Origin: Pyrenopolyporus hunteri
Taxonomy: Eukaryota > Ascomycota > Sordariomycetes > Xylariales > Hypoxylaceae
Length of the DNA stretch: 64,000 nt
Assembly: GCA_902806595.1 (NCBI GenBank)
Contig: CADCXC010000005.1
Location: forward strand, 2,666,001-2,730,000
Direction: 5' to 3'
Shown piece after piece: positions 10,441-22,561 of this stretch. The first letter of the stretch is position 1, and each line of letters opens with the position of its first letter. Under the pieces are notes generated by a model. The model had not been told where the DNA came from. It was given only the letters and a program-made list of their open reading frames with translations, and ran no database searches. A program made the position numbers and the translations under genes.

Positions 10441-12632
10441 TTTAATAAGCCACCGTACTCCGGGTACGGATAAAGGAGCGGTGTGAATGAGAGGTACACA
10501 TATCTGTTATATATGTCACAAAAAGCATGTTTCAACCTCTGTGTTACGCGTGTGTCCCTTAGGTCCACCACATGATTCAAAGCGAACGTCTCTGAGACAG
10601 CATCGACGGTTACGACTACACGAAGAGCGTTGGATACGAAGATCGAGCCGCGTCGCGATACACCCCAGAGCTAAAGGCGGGCGCACTGGCCAATGCAGGG
10701 TTCGGCAACACAGAGGATTGGCGGGCCTGAAGGATGATCGCAAGGGAATGTTTATCAATGAGGCTTGTCAAGGAGATCCGGCCGATACCCAGACTGCCCA
10801 TCCGATACCTTATCCACTCATTAATTCCTACCATGCCTAAAGATGCATATGCGCCTCCCTACCCAGGTGCGCAGACAAGGCGTATCTATATCGTCTAGTA
10901 CCAAATTGTCTCTCCTTCCCTTAAGCCACGCATCCCGTTCGCATCCCGTTTACATGCACGGAGACGAGTTCGTGTTAAGGACGTTTAAAAGTATCCGTTA
11001 CGTGGATCGTGGTGATACCCGTGCCTCTTATCTACCTACCCGACGGGTACGCATTTACGTATTAGTATAAGCTGGCTAGTGCTTTGATTGTTGATTTATG
11101 CTCAATTATCACGTCGAGTTGAAGTAACGCTCATCCCGTCTCACTTATACATGTCTACCTACCCGATATTCACGTACCTACCTACCTAAGTAGATGCTTC
11201 AGTGCAGGCTAATTACTAGTTCGGGGGGGTTTCTTTAGGTGTTATACAGTACCTACTTAAATTTCCAGGGCGCAACTAACTCATTAGTGCTAACGGCCCG
11301 ATCTAGAAGCCAAGGTAAAGCTCGACATAGTTCTTTACCATATCCGACGGGCTGGTTGATTAGTAGCGTTGGTTCCACGGCAGTAGTGTTGCCCTATCGC
11401 GATTACATGTACTCGCTATTCTTTGCCCAAGTATAAACAAGTACCCCTATATGTAAAATGAAATAAAAATAAAATAAAATAAAATAAAATGAAAAGCCTC
11501 GTGGCGCCAGCGATTTCCCAGCCAGCCGCACTGCGTCGGGAATTACCCAGATATGGGCTTGTCCCCGACAAGCCGACATCATCTAAATCTAATATTTTCG
11601 GTGCCAATCATTTTACTTCTCTTTCCACTCCTTACGTCCGTGTACATACATACCTACCTACCTACAAACCTCGGTATCTGGACGTACGTAAGTCTTACTA
11701 GCGGACTAAACGCGCGTTGTCTGTCTGTGTAGCAGTAAGGCAGTGGTAATTCGTGGTACGAGACTGTTATCTGTATCATTGCAGGAAACACCGCGTTGAA
11801 GGAGTTGAGGTATTTTATGGTGGATGTGGGCTGATCGTTGCGTAACTTCGAGGAAAGGGTAAAAAGGAAGAAGACAAGCAGGCGCTGGAAACGAATAGGG
11901 CACCTAACGTTTAGAGGGATCCCCGAGGCTCGTTTGAGACGACGTGTGATTCCCGAACAATCGGTTCTGGCCGTTCGTTACCTTAGCGGTAGCGGAACAT
12001 TGCAGATCAATCGTTCTCTTTTGCGTGACGTTGTCTCGGCATCCCGCATGAGTGTTCATGATTATAGAAACAAATGATGGGTATGTGGTCTTTTGGCGAA
12101 TGCTTATTACGGAAGATGATTCCCTAGATAGACATAAAACCCGATTAACATCAAGTCCTGGTAACGGGAGTCTCGGGTTTTAATGTACGATGCTTGGTCC
12201 CCTTCTAAGCAGGTGGCGTAAGCTACTCACCCAGCAAGCTTAATACGACGTCTTGCGGAATCTCGGGGGTAACCGTAGGGTAAAGTTGAATCCCATCAAA
12301 AGATCATTTTTTTTAATTCCTATTTCACTGCACCAAAAGTAAGAAGAAGAGTATTTGTGATTAATTCGATTTTGTCCCTCTCGGAACTCTTCTATTTTAG
12401 GTAGTCATAGCTGGCTCTTATTCTAACATACGGCGGGGCAACTGAACGCCCCTCCTAGATCCCTCCTATGGCCTCTATCCTTTAAATAGCTTTCCCTCTA
12501 GCGATAGAGGTGCTGTCGCTCATTAACACATTTCTAGCTTCATGAATTGTTTATACAGTGTAGCCAACGTAAGGTAGGTTGGGTAGTTATTTGATACATG
12601 CTATTTTCTGAACGTGTTGTGCCCCCTTTTCT
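10441..12632. other. Intergenic, no gene recognised
   Basis: Composition is normal from about 10440. Several short frames (60-117 codons) resemble no known family and show no codon or splice pattern. TACC-type motifs occur near 11027, 11155 and 11175. An AAAAT microsatellite lies at 11461-11490. A 9-bp inverted repeat, AAAACCCGA and TCGGGTTTT, lies at 12137-12181 with a loop of about 28 nt. Confidence 0.6.
11461..11490. repeat. (AAAAT)n microsatellite
   Basis: About six pentamer units, slightly imperfect at the left edge. Confidence 0.8.
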
Positions 12633-14818
12633 TTATCTTGTGTAGGTATTGAGACCGGGTCCGAGATTGCTAAAACTCATTAAACCATGCATGGCCTCGG
12701 TAATATCTTGTAGCTGCTTGCCGTAGGTATCGCCTAGCTCGTGGTAAGAAACGAAAAATTCGGCGCACAGCGACAACGGTATTGGTGTGAGCGGGTGCAC
12801 CTAGCGGAAAACTGTCAGTGCGCAGTCGTCGACGCGGGTCCTACCAGACTTACCTTGAAGGAGTTCAGCTGTGACAATTTATTCGTCAGACCCACGATCT
12901 CCTTGGCGGCTATCGTCGATTGCCTCGTGTAATCCGTCATAACCGATCTCTTCTCGTCCGCCGGGTGTATCACAGACTTCGTGAGTTGATACATGTAAAG
13001 GACTGTCGTACGCCACATCATGCTGATAAAAAGGAGCATCGGATCTGCTTCCTGTACAGCGGTGGGGTAATTCATATTAAACACGTCCATTCGCTGTATG
13101 AGGATGGCGTTAATCCATTCGTGCCTGTCCCAGAAGTCCCGCGAATCGCTGAGATATATGTTGTTGACGATAGACTGCTGTCGGTGGGAGAGGGCGCGGC
13201 CAATGATGGTCGCAACTACGATGCATTCGGTAAATTTCGAGGACGTGACGCCATCTCTCGCTGCTATCGCTTCCGATAAAAACCCACTTATGGCCGGCTG
13301 CTCGTTCTGGAATTCTACTTCCGGGGCGGGCAGGCGGATCGTGTTCTAACCATGTGAAAGGAATGTCGTGTCAGCGCCTATCTAACCTGAATAATCGGGA
13401 AAGACATCTTATTATACCTGCTCGTTAAAAGTCATGGGCGAATTATTCCGAACGCTGACATAGCAGTCAAGGCAGTAAGCTAGCCAAAACGTCCTCCTCT
13501 TCTGCTCCGCGTCGACCCAATCTGTCTGTGTCAAACTCACGTCCGGCCCGGTTGAATATTGAAGCCAGTTGAGTTGGATCAGTCTGAACGCGCGGCCGGC
13601 GCTCACCCAACCTCGACTAAAATCGACGCACATAAACTCATGAAGCGCCAGGAGGAGCCATGCCTGGACTTGTTCCATTTCGGTCATCGCCAGACCTACG
13701 CCCTTTGATTCAAGGGACTCGAGAGCCCGCCGTGTATAGCGGTACAGAGAGTCCCCAATATTCTGGTAGTGTGCCGATACGGAGGCAGCTAAGGTCCACA
13801 TGGCGTAGCGCAAGCATGATTGGGCTTCCGTCTTCGTGATATTTCGAGCCCAGGAGAAATATCGGCGTTGATGTACGACGGGTGAGAACATATGTACTCT
13901 GTCAAAGTAAAGCTGGTCTCTAGAGTCGAAGTTAGAAAAAGTGGCGGGGATTGAGTCGTCGGAAGAAGCGAACTTACAGATCCGCTTGCATTAGATTTGA
14001 GATGTTGATGCCGTCGTCTGAAAGATCCAATACCTTCCGGCTCATTATCGCGTCTGAAAACCCAACCCCGTCACTTGGCGTCTCGAACCCTTGTATGGGA
14101 GATGTTGATGCGTGGACTGAGCCCCCATCCAACGAAGACCCGCCCGACGTCGTCCCCCGTGTCGCCTTCTGACATAAGTCGTCAAGAGATGTATCTTCAT
14201 CAGTCGTGATCGGGAAATCCCACGTTAATGGTGGGGGTTCGTTAAATGTGAGAGCGTCAATTGATGTATCCTCGGTGGTAATGCTCATTATATTACTGTT
14301 CCTATTCGGACTTTGTTGCTGTTGCTGCTGCTGCTGCTGCTGTAGCAGGGTTCCCTCTAGAGTAGCTGGGTGAAAGCGAAATAAATTAGCATCAGGTTTC
14401 GCATTGTCACGGGTATTATCGAAGCGTTTGATATTTTATACGTCAGACGTAGAGGGGACGGCGAATCATAGCCCGTAGTCCATAGTCTGAAATTATGCAT
14501 ACCAATGCGAGCTTGTAACGCTTTTAAATAGCCCCGTTTGGGCCCGCGAGGAGGGCGGGGAGTTGTGACTTGACATTGTACGCCGGATGTTAGGCAAAGG
14601 CCGCATGAAGGTTGCTGTCGGTCACAGCGGACTTTACGACGACGACATTCCTCGCAAGCTTTGGTGCAAAACACGTTAGCGGAACTCAAGCGTTTAGAGC
14701 GGAAATAGTATGCGTAATGGTAGTAAGATGTATGGATATGCGAGTTTATCATCCTCGGGTATCACTTGTACGTCCCATTGCGTAGACGAGGCTTGAGGTC
14801 GGACTTGATGCGAGCCAT
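12633..14818 (-). CDS. Zn2Cys6 transcription factor with fungal-specific TF domain
   Basis: Six exons, complement of 14818-14766, 14684-14503, 14365-13978, 13919-13418, 13345-12854 and 12800-12633, sum to 1785 nt (594 aa) in one frame. The binuclear cluster is Cys 28, 31, 38, 45, 48 and 55 (CX2CX6CX6CX2CX6C) with a basic RRRK core. A short linker ends in ten glutamines (about 87-96) where a dimerisation coiled coil usually lies. The middle and C-terminal parts match the fungal_trans domain, including [14 protein letters not shown] just after exon 3 begins and [13 protein letters not shown]. The first intron has a weak acceptor (GAG), so the first 18 residues are the least sure. It is a nuclear DNA-binding regulator; the target is unknown. 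The nearest genes are 5 kb away. I see no frameshift. Confidence 0.88.
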
Positions 14819-15672
14819 TGATGCCGTACGTAGAGCGTCGGCGAGACTCTCATCATCGCGAACAGATAGCTAGGAAATCATTATGGCATACCCGCTCCCG
14901 GATTTTGTCGTGCTGGCGGCGTTGAAGACTTGACGCTAAGGTCGACCGACTGAGGCATCTTCTGGGCGTACAAAAGAACCTTGCTCGGAGACTAATCCAA
15001 TTAAACTCGGTCGATACTGTGGAAGGCTGTCTCGGGACGAAGAATTATATAATAATTCCTATATAAGGATTCTACTGGGCTAGCGGGTACCCAAGTGAGA
15101 GTAAGAATCGGTAGCCGCGGGAACTCAGTATATATCTATGACGATGCTGCCGAGGGACGCTGCCGAGAGATCCAGAAGGCTTGTTGCCGTAATCGCTACC
15201 TCCCCGCTAACGTGAGGCGTCTTCCCGCGTGCGGGATACAAACCTCCCCACACAAGTCCTAGGAGTATAAGTCTTGACGATTTTATGTATGGTGCTGATT
15301 GGGCTGGCTCTGGGCATGTGGTTTCAGGGGGCTTGCTGACGAAGGGTTCGAACTGGGGGTGGTGGTGAATGGCTGACGGGTTTAGCTTCGCAGGATCAGA
15401 TCCTGGCCTGGGCCACCTATCTGCCACTAGACTCGGTGATCGTCGAGGGATTCACGATACGGCTAGAAGCAGTTGTCGTGTGCTAGAGGACTAAACAAAA
15501 GTCTACCGTTCATCGAACTTGACGCTTGAAGCAAGTCACCTTTGAGAAGCACAAACTTAATCCCGAAGACCCAATGCCGTGCCACAGCTACGCTGCCGTG
15601 GGCGGCCATCAACCAGACAGCCACGTGACTATGGGAGATTGTATATGGGATAAACAGGTGAAGGAGAGGGGG

Positions 15673-15734
15673 CCAATCAATAGAGTCGGCTGGCCGGGTG
15701 TATATATAAGACGGCCTATCTGCGTGCCGTCTTA
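15673..15734 (+). promoter_or_regulatory. CCAAT plus TATATATAAG box followed by a 9-bp hairpin
   Basis: CCAAT near 15673 is followed by TATATATAAG at 15701-15710. The TATA end overlaps an inverted repeat, TAAGACGGC (15707-15715) and GCCGTCTTA (15726-15734), with a 10-nt loop. This looks like a core promoter on the plus strand, but no convincing gene follows, so it may be a relic, drive a non-coding RNA, or be chance. Confidence 0.3.
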
Positions 15735-17673
15735 GAGATGAAGTCAGCACAGGTACTAAGGCGTCAGAAACTGTAGACTGCCAGTAGGCTGGAGGCAAAG
15801 ATCTTGGCCACATTGAACTAACCCTGTATTGTAGGTGCTCTATAGACCCTTATAGGCTAGCCCATGCTGCCTGTGCGTATACATACTACCGTACCTACCA
15901 TAACCTACCTCGATCTGTACTTGGGCTCTATCCGTGTCTCGTGGGTATAGATACTAGGCCATGTGTAGCTTGATAACTGATAGTCCCAATCCTGGTCGCA
16001 TAATCGGGGCTGCCTATGCGGATCCAATGACCTTATAGATCTGAGGCTCTTTAGTTATGGTTATCTTCAGCCCATTGCGTCGTCCGACTCTCGTGATACG
16101 CAAGCTACCTAGCTAGGTAATAAGCCAGAACCAATGGCTAGTTGTCTTTTAGCCCTGTAGGGCGGGCTGAGCAATAGGGCGACGGTGATCAGTAGGAGGG
16201 GGTCCGTCATGTATGTAATTCTCAATGGCTTTAGGGAGATGCCGCGGGGCTGGTGGGGAAAAGGGGGGGTTACCTTATAGATCTACCCCTTCTATTATAT
16301 AATAATATTTTAGCGGTCATATCAAAGCCGGCGCTCCTTACCTTTCCACGTCCTCGGCATATAACAATCGTTACGGCGTTTACAACCAAACATGATTAGC
16401 ATTTAGTGTATGTACATCGCACTTCAAGTAAGGTAATATTATATTGAGTGATAGGCAGGAAACTAGGAGGGTCGATACTCCTGTATCCGAGATATTCGTC
16501 TTCTGTGGTTAATAAGCATGAAAGCGCGCATATGGAGAGGTTGCCGTGTGATTGGGATCTATGGAGGCTCAATTTGGTCTGTCCCAACTACATATTTCTA
16601 GAACGTGGAGCTAGAAAGAGAGATACCGTTGGATTGGGCTGTTGGTTCACCCCATCCGCCTTCAAACATGTGCAGTCATGTAATGGAACCTACATCTTGA
16701 CTTCCTTTCAATTTACTTGAACGGGGCGACGTCACACCTAAAGCTCTGAAGTCACACAGCCAACGTATTAATCTAATCAATCCCAAGTACCTACATTTAT
16801 CATTACCTACCTATGTACGAGGTAGGTATGCTATTACGCGAATAAATAGGTACACACCGCAACAAGCTTCGCATGCCACGGATTCCCTTCGGATTCGATT
16901 GAAAGGACTGTATACGTTCCTAGGTACTTACCTGTGTGACTAGAGCGATGCTTACGAGTGTCCCCATTAGTGATTGAGATCGTAATTATAAATCGACCAG
17001 CTCATATCTACCAGGATGTTTAGTTTATTTCATCTACACACTAACTCAACCCGTTTCAAAAGACAAGAAAAGACCCGACAGAACTTAATTGCCGTGCTAA
17101 ATGCGATCCCCCGGGTGTTATCCCCTGCTAACACGCGCTCGGCCACATGGCCTAGTGTTTTTATTTAGGTGCACAGGGGGGATAGCTGAGGCTAAGATCA
17201 GCGTATCCACTCCGAGTAAGAGCGATATAGAAAGATCAAGTCATCGGAAAGGTAAGCACTTATGAGAAAGGTGGAATAATGCTGCCTATGACAAGGTAAT
17301 AGTAACTGGCATATACCTTATAAGATCGACTACTACATGGGCTTTATTTGTTCGCTGATACATATGCAGTGAAAGTACGGCTGAAATGTAGACAACGGTA
17401 ATGATGATTATCTCGTGGTTCGTGTCATTCAATTACATTCTATTAAACTATGATGTCTATACTTCGTATACAACACCTTGGATAGTGAGTTGCTCGCGTC
17501 TTAAGCATAGATATTAATAACGGGTTGTTGCTTAAGTACCTACGTAGGTAGGTAGATACTTTATCGTGTGAACTATAAGCGTAGTGACGTGGGAGGCTTT
17601 CCCAGCACTAACTACTAGCTTACGCCACGCTGACCCGTACTTGGATGATCTTAGGGGGGAGGGGTATGGGGAA

Positions 17674-17737
17674 AGAAAAAGAGCATGGAAAATATGGAAA
17701 AAGAAAAAGAGCATGGAAAATATGGAAAAAGAAAAAG
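17674..17737. repeat. 28-bp tandem repeat, just over two copies
   Basis: The segment AGAAAAAGAGCATGG starts at 17674 and 17702, and a third partial unit starts at 17730. The unit is purine-rich. Confidence 0.85.
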
Positions 17738-19789
17738 GCTCACCATAACACAACGGAAATATGGTATATACTCATGTACCCACCTACATTACCCTAAACC
17801 CAAATAAGCTTATATTAAGAATATTTGCCTGTGCAGGTATACACAGATATACTTACCTCACGATCCGGCGAGTAATAACCGCCGTATGCTGTAAGCCAAG
17901 AGCTCGGGGCTCCGAAAGCTTATTTCTCGGATTTCGCAACCTACGTACACGCCCATTCTCAATATAACGTTCGAGCTAGGGGCGTGGAACAGCTAGGTGG
18001 GGAATAGCTGGGGAAGGAATGGTATTAGCCAGTTAGCCCCCAGGGGTCAAAGTAAGAATCAGAAAGGAGTTAGGGTTAGGAAGTATTATAGGGAACTTTG
18101 ACATCCTTTTGACACCTACCCATACCACCTGAAAAAGGGGCACTGTAGTATTCATCGCCTCGCACACGACATTCCATCCCCCCCGTCTCTCAGCGTATAT
18201 CGTATTAGCAGGGTTGGGGGGCCGACTGATACCAAATGGTTAAGTGTTGAATCGGATAGGACTAGATGCTACCTACCATTCCCTATATATGCCCGCTGAA
18301 TCTTACACCCCTCGGGCTTGTCCACTCGGTCTCCGTCACGTAGCTCGGAGAAGATGAGCAGAGGCGGTGGAGTTACGGTTCGCAATCTCGTTTGGTCTCT
18401 GGGCTTCAATAGCAGCAGCAAGCAATCGATGGAACTTGTCATGGAACGATCGGGTTAAGCTTAGCAGCTCAACTCCGTTCGCCCGAGCCGTCTCTACATA
18501 TGCGCGCATGTATATGATACGAAAAGAGGGAGGGAATAGAAGACACGCACGCGAGTGGAAAGACGGGCGAGGCAGAATACCCAACCGCCGAGACAGGCGT
18601 CGCACGCGTGCTGTTGAGCAACCCAAGATAACGCTTTTTCCGGATACACAACGGAGTCGACTGGCAACATGACTCAGCCAGTCAGCCACTCATTAATCGA
18701 GAATTCCGCTTCACCGCCCCAATCAGTCCACCCTGTGTTTCTGTCTTATATTGGCTACGCCGCCGTTGCAGAGGGCATGACCAGAACCAGGTGTAACCAT
18801 CGAAGACGGTGATGGCGGTTTGAGGCGTCGCCAATGTGGGCTGTGAAGCGAATCGCCGAGGCCGACTATCGCGAAACAGCAAGATGCCCCACGAAGAGAG
18901 ATAATGAAGCATGTACAATGCGTACATGTACGTAACTGTGGGAGCTTGGGCGCCACATGTATGTAAGTATGTAAGTAAGCCGGCAGGCATCCGCGCCCTT
19001 TGCGGAGATATTTGCGAGAATACGGGATCGTCCCCGTCCTTGTCAGACGAAAGGACTCTCATACTCGATCGGGGATGGTCGCTCTCGACCTAGTCCGTAT
19101 GTAGCAAGAAACGGACTTCAACCTGTACCTTTCGAGGAGTAGACAGAGAGGCCGGCCCCCCTACGCGTCTTTCAGCCGAACATCGTGAGACGGCTCGCTT
19201 ATCCCCCCTTATCTTATTCGTGTCGTGGTGTACCTTTGATCAAACGTTATGATCCTGTAGGTCGCATCGATATGTGAGTGTCTGCATGTGTGTATGATCC
19301 GCCTGTCGGAACCAGCTTCCAGGATACGACGTGGAATACGTTCTGGAACTGAGAACGCAGGCGCGGACGAGCAACGGTGGGCCATCACATAGGTACTAAC
19401 CCGGAGACCTAAGTAAGTATGGCTTAGAAGTTAGGGGCCTCATTACCATGCATCCCCGGATGCATGTTTCTTCGTACTCGCGGCGGCTTAGGTGGTCGTG
19501 CCTCGAGTATCAATGGGGCCAGTTGCGTGGCGGTAACTTTCGAACCCAACGTCGAACGCAAGGCGGAACGTGGGGAATGCCGGGAATAGACTCATAATAA
19601 TTTTTTTTATTTCTAAACTAGATTTTTCGGATCTGTAGCCGAGGGCTCTCGCTGATATATACAGCCTGGCTCGGCGGTACGATACGCAAAATACATGTTA
19701 GTGAGGTATCTACCAGAAGCCCATAATTTCGAAAACCTGTCGCGTTCCAGTTTGTCCACTCGCCATACCATACCCGATTACGCCTTCGT

Positions 19790-21010
19790 TTATAGAGTAA
19801 CAACCAATTTGGTCGCCGAAACGCCTTTCTTAATGAGGTCAACGGCCTCCTGTATCTTTCCCAAACCATGGCCAACAATCTTCGCTTCCGGCGCTGGCAC
19901 AAATGTACCCTCTTTCAACGCAACTGGTAGGAAGTCGTTGTAGATGGCCTTTCCGACGAAATTATCCTTGAGCGTTGTGCCAAAGATCGAGTACATGACG
20001 ACACCCTCCGGTGGGTCAGGCCAGCCTCGCTTGGTAGAAGCTACAGCCTTAACACCCTCGGACTTGGCCAAGACCTGTTGTAGGATGCCCTGAGGAGCAC
20101 CTCCAATACAATCCAGAGCGCCGGCGCTCGTCTTACCCTTGAGAGCGTTAATTAGGTCGTCTTGGACGGTGGGACTAGCGTAGTCGAAGACCCGGCTGGC
20201 GCCGAGCTTCTTCACGTAGTCGAAGTTTTTCGGAGAGGCGGTAGTGATGACCTCGTAGCCCGAGTTGACGGCGAGTTGAATGGCATTGCTCCCAACCGCG
20301 GAGGAACCGCCCCAGACAATAAAGGTCTTGCCGGTGGGCTTCTGTGGGGGAACGGTGGGGAGCTGGAGCTTCAGGTGAGTCTCTTGGTAGAGGGCGCAAG
20401 CGGCGGTCGACAAGGCCAGGGGCAACACGGCTGCCTTTTCAAAGGGAATATGGTCTGGGATATGAGCTGTCATGTTCGTCTGTAGAATCGTGTATTCTTG
20501 GAACGCGTTATCCTGGTTGCGTTTGGTGGCCATACCAACAGCATGGCCGACAACGCGGTCACCAACCTTGAAGCCTGTGACGCCGGGACCGACGGCAGCA
20601 ATAACACCAGACACATCCTGGCCCAACATGGTAGGATAGTTCAGAGGCCACCATCCAGCAGCCTGAAGAGAGCCGTCGACGGGGTTGACAGCGACGGCGT
20701 GGTTTTTGACGAGAACCTCATTAGCCTCGGGGGTCCATACGGGCGCGGGCTGAACGACGAAGGGGTGAGCCTTGGCCTCCTTGATCCAGGCGGCGTTGTT
20801 GGTAGCCATCTTGTTCCTCGTTTGACTGAAGTTCCTGAACTGCTGCTGTTGGGTAGAGTTGTTATAACGGCGAAGGGTCGTGCTGTAGTGGCAGGTGCTA
20901 GAGATGAAGGAGGATGTTGAGACAAATCTAGGGTTGATTCTACGGCTGATGCCAAGTCTTAAGAATGTTTGCGGGAGCTGCCCGCTCGGAGGCAGAATAG
21001 TGAAAGCCAT
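19790..21010 (-). CDS. Zinc-independent MDR oxidoreductase (enoyl reductase/quinone reductase type)
   Basis: A single-exon frame of 406 aa belongs to the medium-chain dehydrogenase/reductase superfamily. It has the GroES-like N-domain (LGQDVSGVIAAVG near residue 130) and a Rossmann motif, WGGSSAVGSNAIQLA near residue 232, that binds NADPH in relatives. The zinc-binding cysteines of alcohol dehydrogenases are absent, which places it with ToxD-like/trans-enoyl reductase and quinone oxidoreductase proteins. About 67 residues rich in Ser, Thr and Arg precede the conserved domain. They could be a mitochondrial presequence if translation begins at 21010; the second in-frame ATG (20809) would give a cytosolic protein of about 339 aa. 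Relatives usually start at a position like the second ATG. Substrate unknown. Confidence 0.88.
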   Translation of the reverse strand: MAFTILPPSGQLPQTFLRLGISRRINPRFVSTSSFISSTCHYSTTLRRYNNSTQQQQFRNFSQTRNKMATNNAAWIKEAKAHPFVVQPAPVWTPEANEVLVKNHAVAVNPVDGSLQAAGWWPLNYPTMLGQDVSGVIAAVGPGVTGFKVGDRVVGHAVGMATKRNQDNAFQEYTILQTNMTAHIPDHIPFEKAAVLPLALSTAACALYQETHLKLQLPTVPPQKPTGKTFIVWGGSSAVGSNAIQLAVNSGYEVITTASPKNFDYVKKLGASRVFDYASPTVQDDLINALKGKTSAGALDCIGGAPQGILQQVLAKSEGVKAVASTKRGWPDPPEGVVMYSIFGTTLKDNFVGKAIYNDFLPVALKEGTFVPAPEAKIVGHGLGKIQEAVDLIKKGVSATKLVVTL

Positions 21011-22101
21011 GAGGTGATGTCACTTTTGTTTGGTGCGCCTAACGTGCGGTGGACTTGGAGATTCCTTGCTTCCCTTCAAATGAAAGCTATGTTGGTGTCC
21101 CAACGCACGTATGAAACGCCGCAGTCGGAAATCGAGGACATGTGAACGTCACAACAACAGGCAAGCAATCACCTACATAGACGAACACTTCCATCAGAGG
21201 CATGCGAACCCAGCTACATGGTGTCCAGGTACTACCTAGGACTCCTACGGCTCGTAGCTAGACTTCGGAGTATGCTCGCTTCCAAGGCAGCACATAGGTT
21301 AGCATTGTCTTTAGTTGTAGGCAAATATGTGGGCATGTCATTCGGCTGAAAGAAAACAAAGATGATTAAGGGCGAGACCACAAACGGGTCTCAGCTCGCC
21401 GGATGGAAATACAAAATGCAGCAAAACGCAGGAAGATGTAAGAAGTTGCAGAAAAGATGCAGAAAGATGCAGAAAGATGGGGCTAGAAGCATTGGTTTGC
21501 TGCAGGGTCTACGCGTTATATCCGAGCCTAATGCGCCTCGGATCTCGGAGATTCGCGTATCGCCGAATAAAAGATAAAAAAATTTCTGTCAGCCCCAGGT
21601 ACCTAGCGTCGACCCGACTAGGAGGTACCTTGCTTGGTAGGTAACTCCAACGTAGTACCCGCACGTGGGGGTTTGTGCTTGAGTAAAACATGTACCTAGG
21701 GACCTTGGGTAACTTTTCAAATACATATCGGTACGACCTTCAGCATCAAATCACTCAGGCACCTCAGGCACCAGGTTACCACATACCGTCACCAAAGTTG
21801 ATGATTTATAGTGAAGGAAAGCATTCTTACAAATCATAATACATTACCGAGGTAGGTATTGAAAATGACTTACACTAGGTACCTACTTAATCCAAGTACG
21901 ATAAGTTACTACGTGGCCGCTCGGCGATAAGCAGATGGAGTGTAAAATACATGATATGCCACGAAAGCGGCCTACACGTAGGTACTTATATAAATGGGGA
22001 TTGTGGTACATGTAGGAGGAAAGTACAGCGTGAAAATAAGGTGCGATTTTAAGCAGGCAATTACCTAGGTACGTAGCTGACAGGGCTAGACCTCAACTAT
22101 A
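21011..22101. other. Intergenic, no gene recognised
   Basis: It contains an AGAAGATGCAG-like short repeat near 21430-21480 and TACCTAGGTA-type motifs near 21600, 21850-21900 and 22060. The frames present are short and uninformative. Confidence 0.6.
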
Positions 22102-22561
22102 GGTCACTAGGATTCTGTTTTGAAAAAGTGGACAATAAGGCACCAAGGCATCAAACCATACTATAAAAGGTTAGTATGTATTTCTCCATACAAACTAATA
22201 TGTAAAGGTACAAAGTGAGGCTTTGCTTTTACCGTTTATTTTCTCAACTATACGTTATAAAATAGCCTTTAATAATTTTTATTTAAATTTTATAAAAAAC
22301 GTATAGATATAGTTAAAAAATTAACTGAATATATATTACGATCTAGAATATTTAAATACGGTATAATTAAAAAAAGCTTTTATAGCCGTATAATATACGG
22401 TCCTTAAAGATTCGAAGGTGCCGTGATACTAGTGGCGGCAGTTGAATAATAGGTAATATAAGTATCCTTACATACAAATTTGTATGGAACAATACATACC
22501 AGTAAAGGTTGATGCCTGGCGCCTTGGCGCCCCATTTTTTCAAAACAGAATCCTGCTGACC
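22102..22561. mobile_element. MITE-like element with long terminal inverted repeats
   Basis: The left end (from 22102) begins GGTCA, two bases, then AGGATTCTGTTTTG. The reverse complement of the right end (to 22561) reads the same except for those two bases. The match continues imperfectly inward for about 100 bp on each side, including a shared ATGTATT..CCATACAAA block, with small indels. There is no coding capacity in 460 bp. The centre (about 22230-22400) is AT-rich and holds smaller inverted repeats, among them CCGTAT/ATACGG at 22387-22401. I find no clear target-site duplication. It is probably a non-autonomous DNA transposon; superfamily unknown. Confidence 0.8.

Larger units (their letters stand above)
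14819..19789. other. Gene-poor intergenic stretch of about 5 kb
   Basis: No frame here resembles a known family. A few open frames of 100-126 codons (15125-15427, 15463-15813 and 18682-19062 minus; 18367-18672 plus) have no recognisable domain, and I leave them out. Contents noted: a promoter-like CCAAT/TATA arrangement with a hairpin at 15673-15734, palindromic AT runs near 15046 and 16297, a 28-bp tandem repeat at 17674-17737, and TACC/GGTA motifs near 16790, 16820 and 17540. Confidence 0.6.

Noticed and set aside
10487..12077. Several 60-117-codon frames just right of the AT block
   Set aside because: No family resemblance, no consistent codon pattern and overlapping frames on both strands.
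18068..18082. Telomere-like TTAGGGTTAGG
   Set aside because: Fewer than two units; expected by chance in a window this size.
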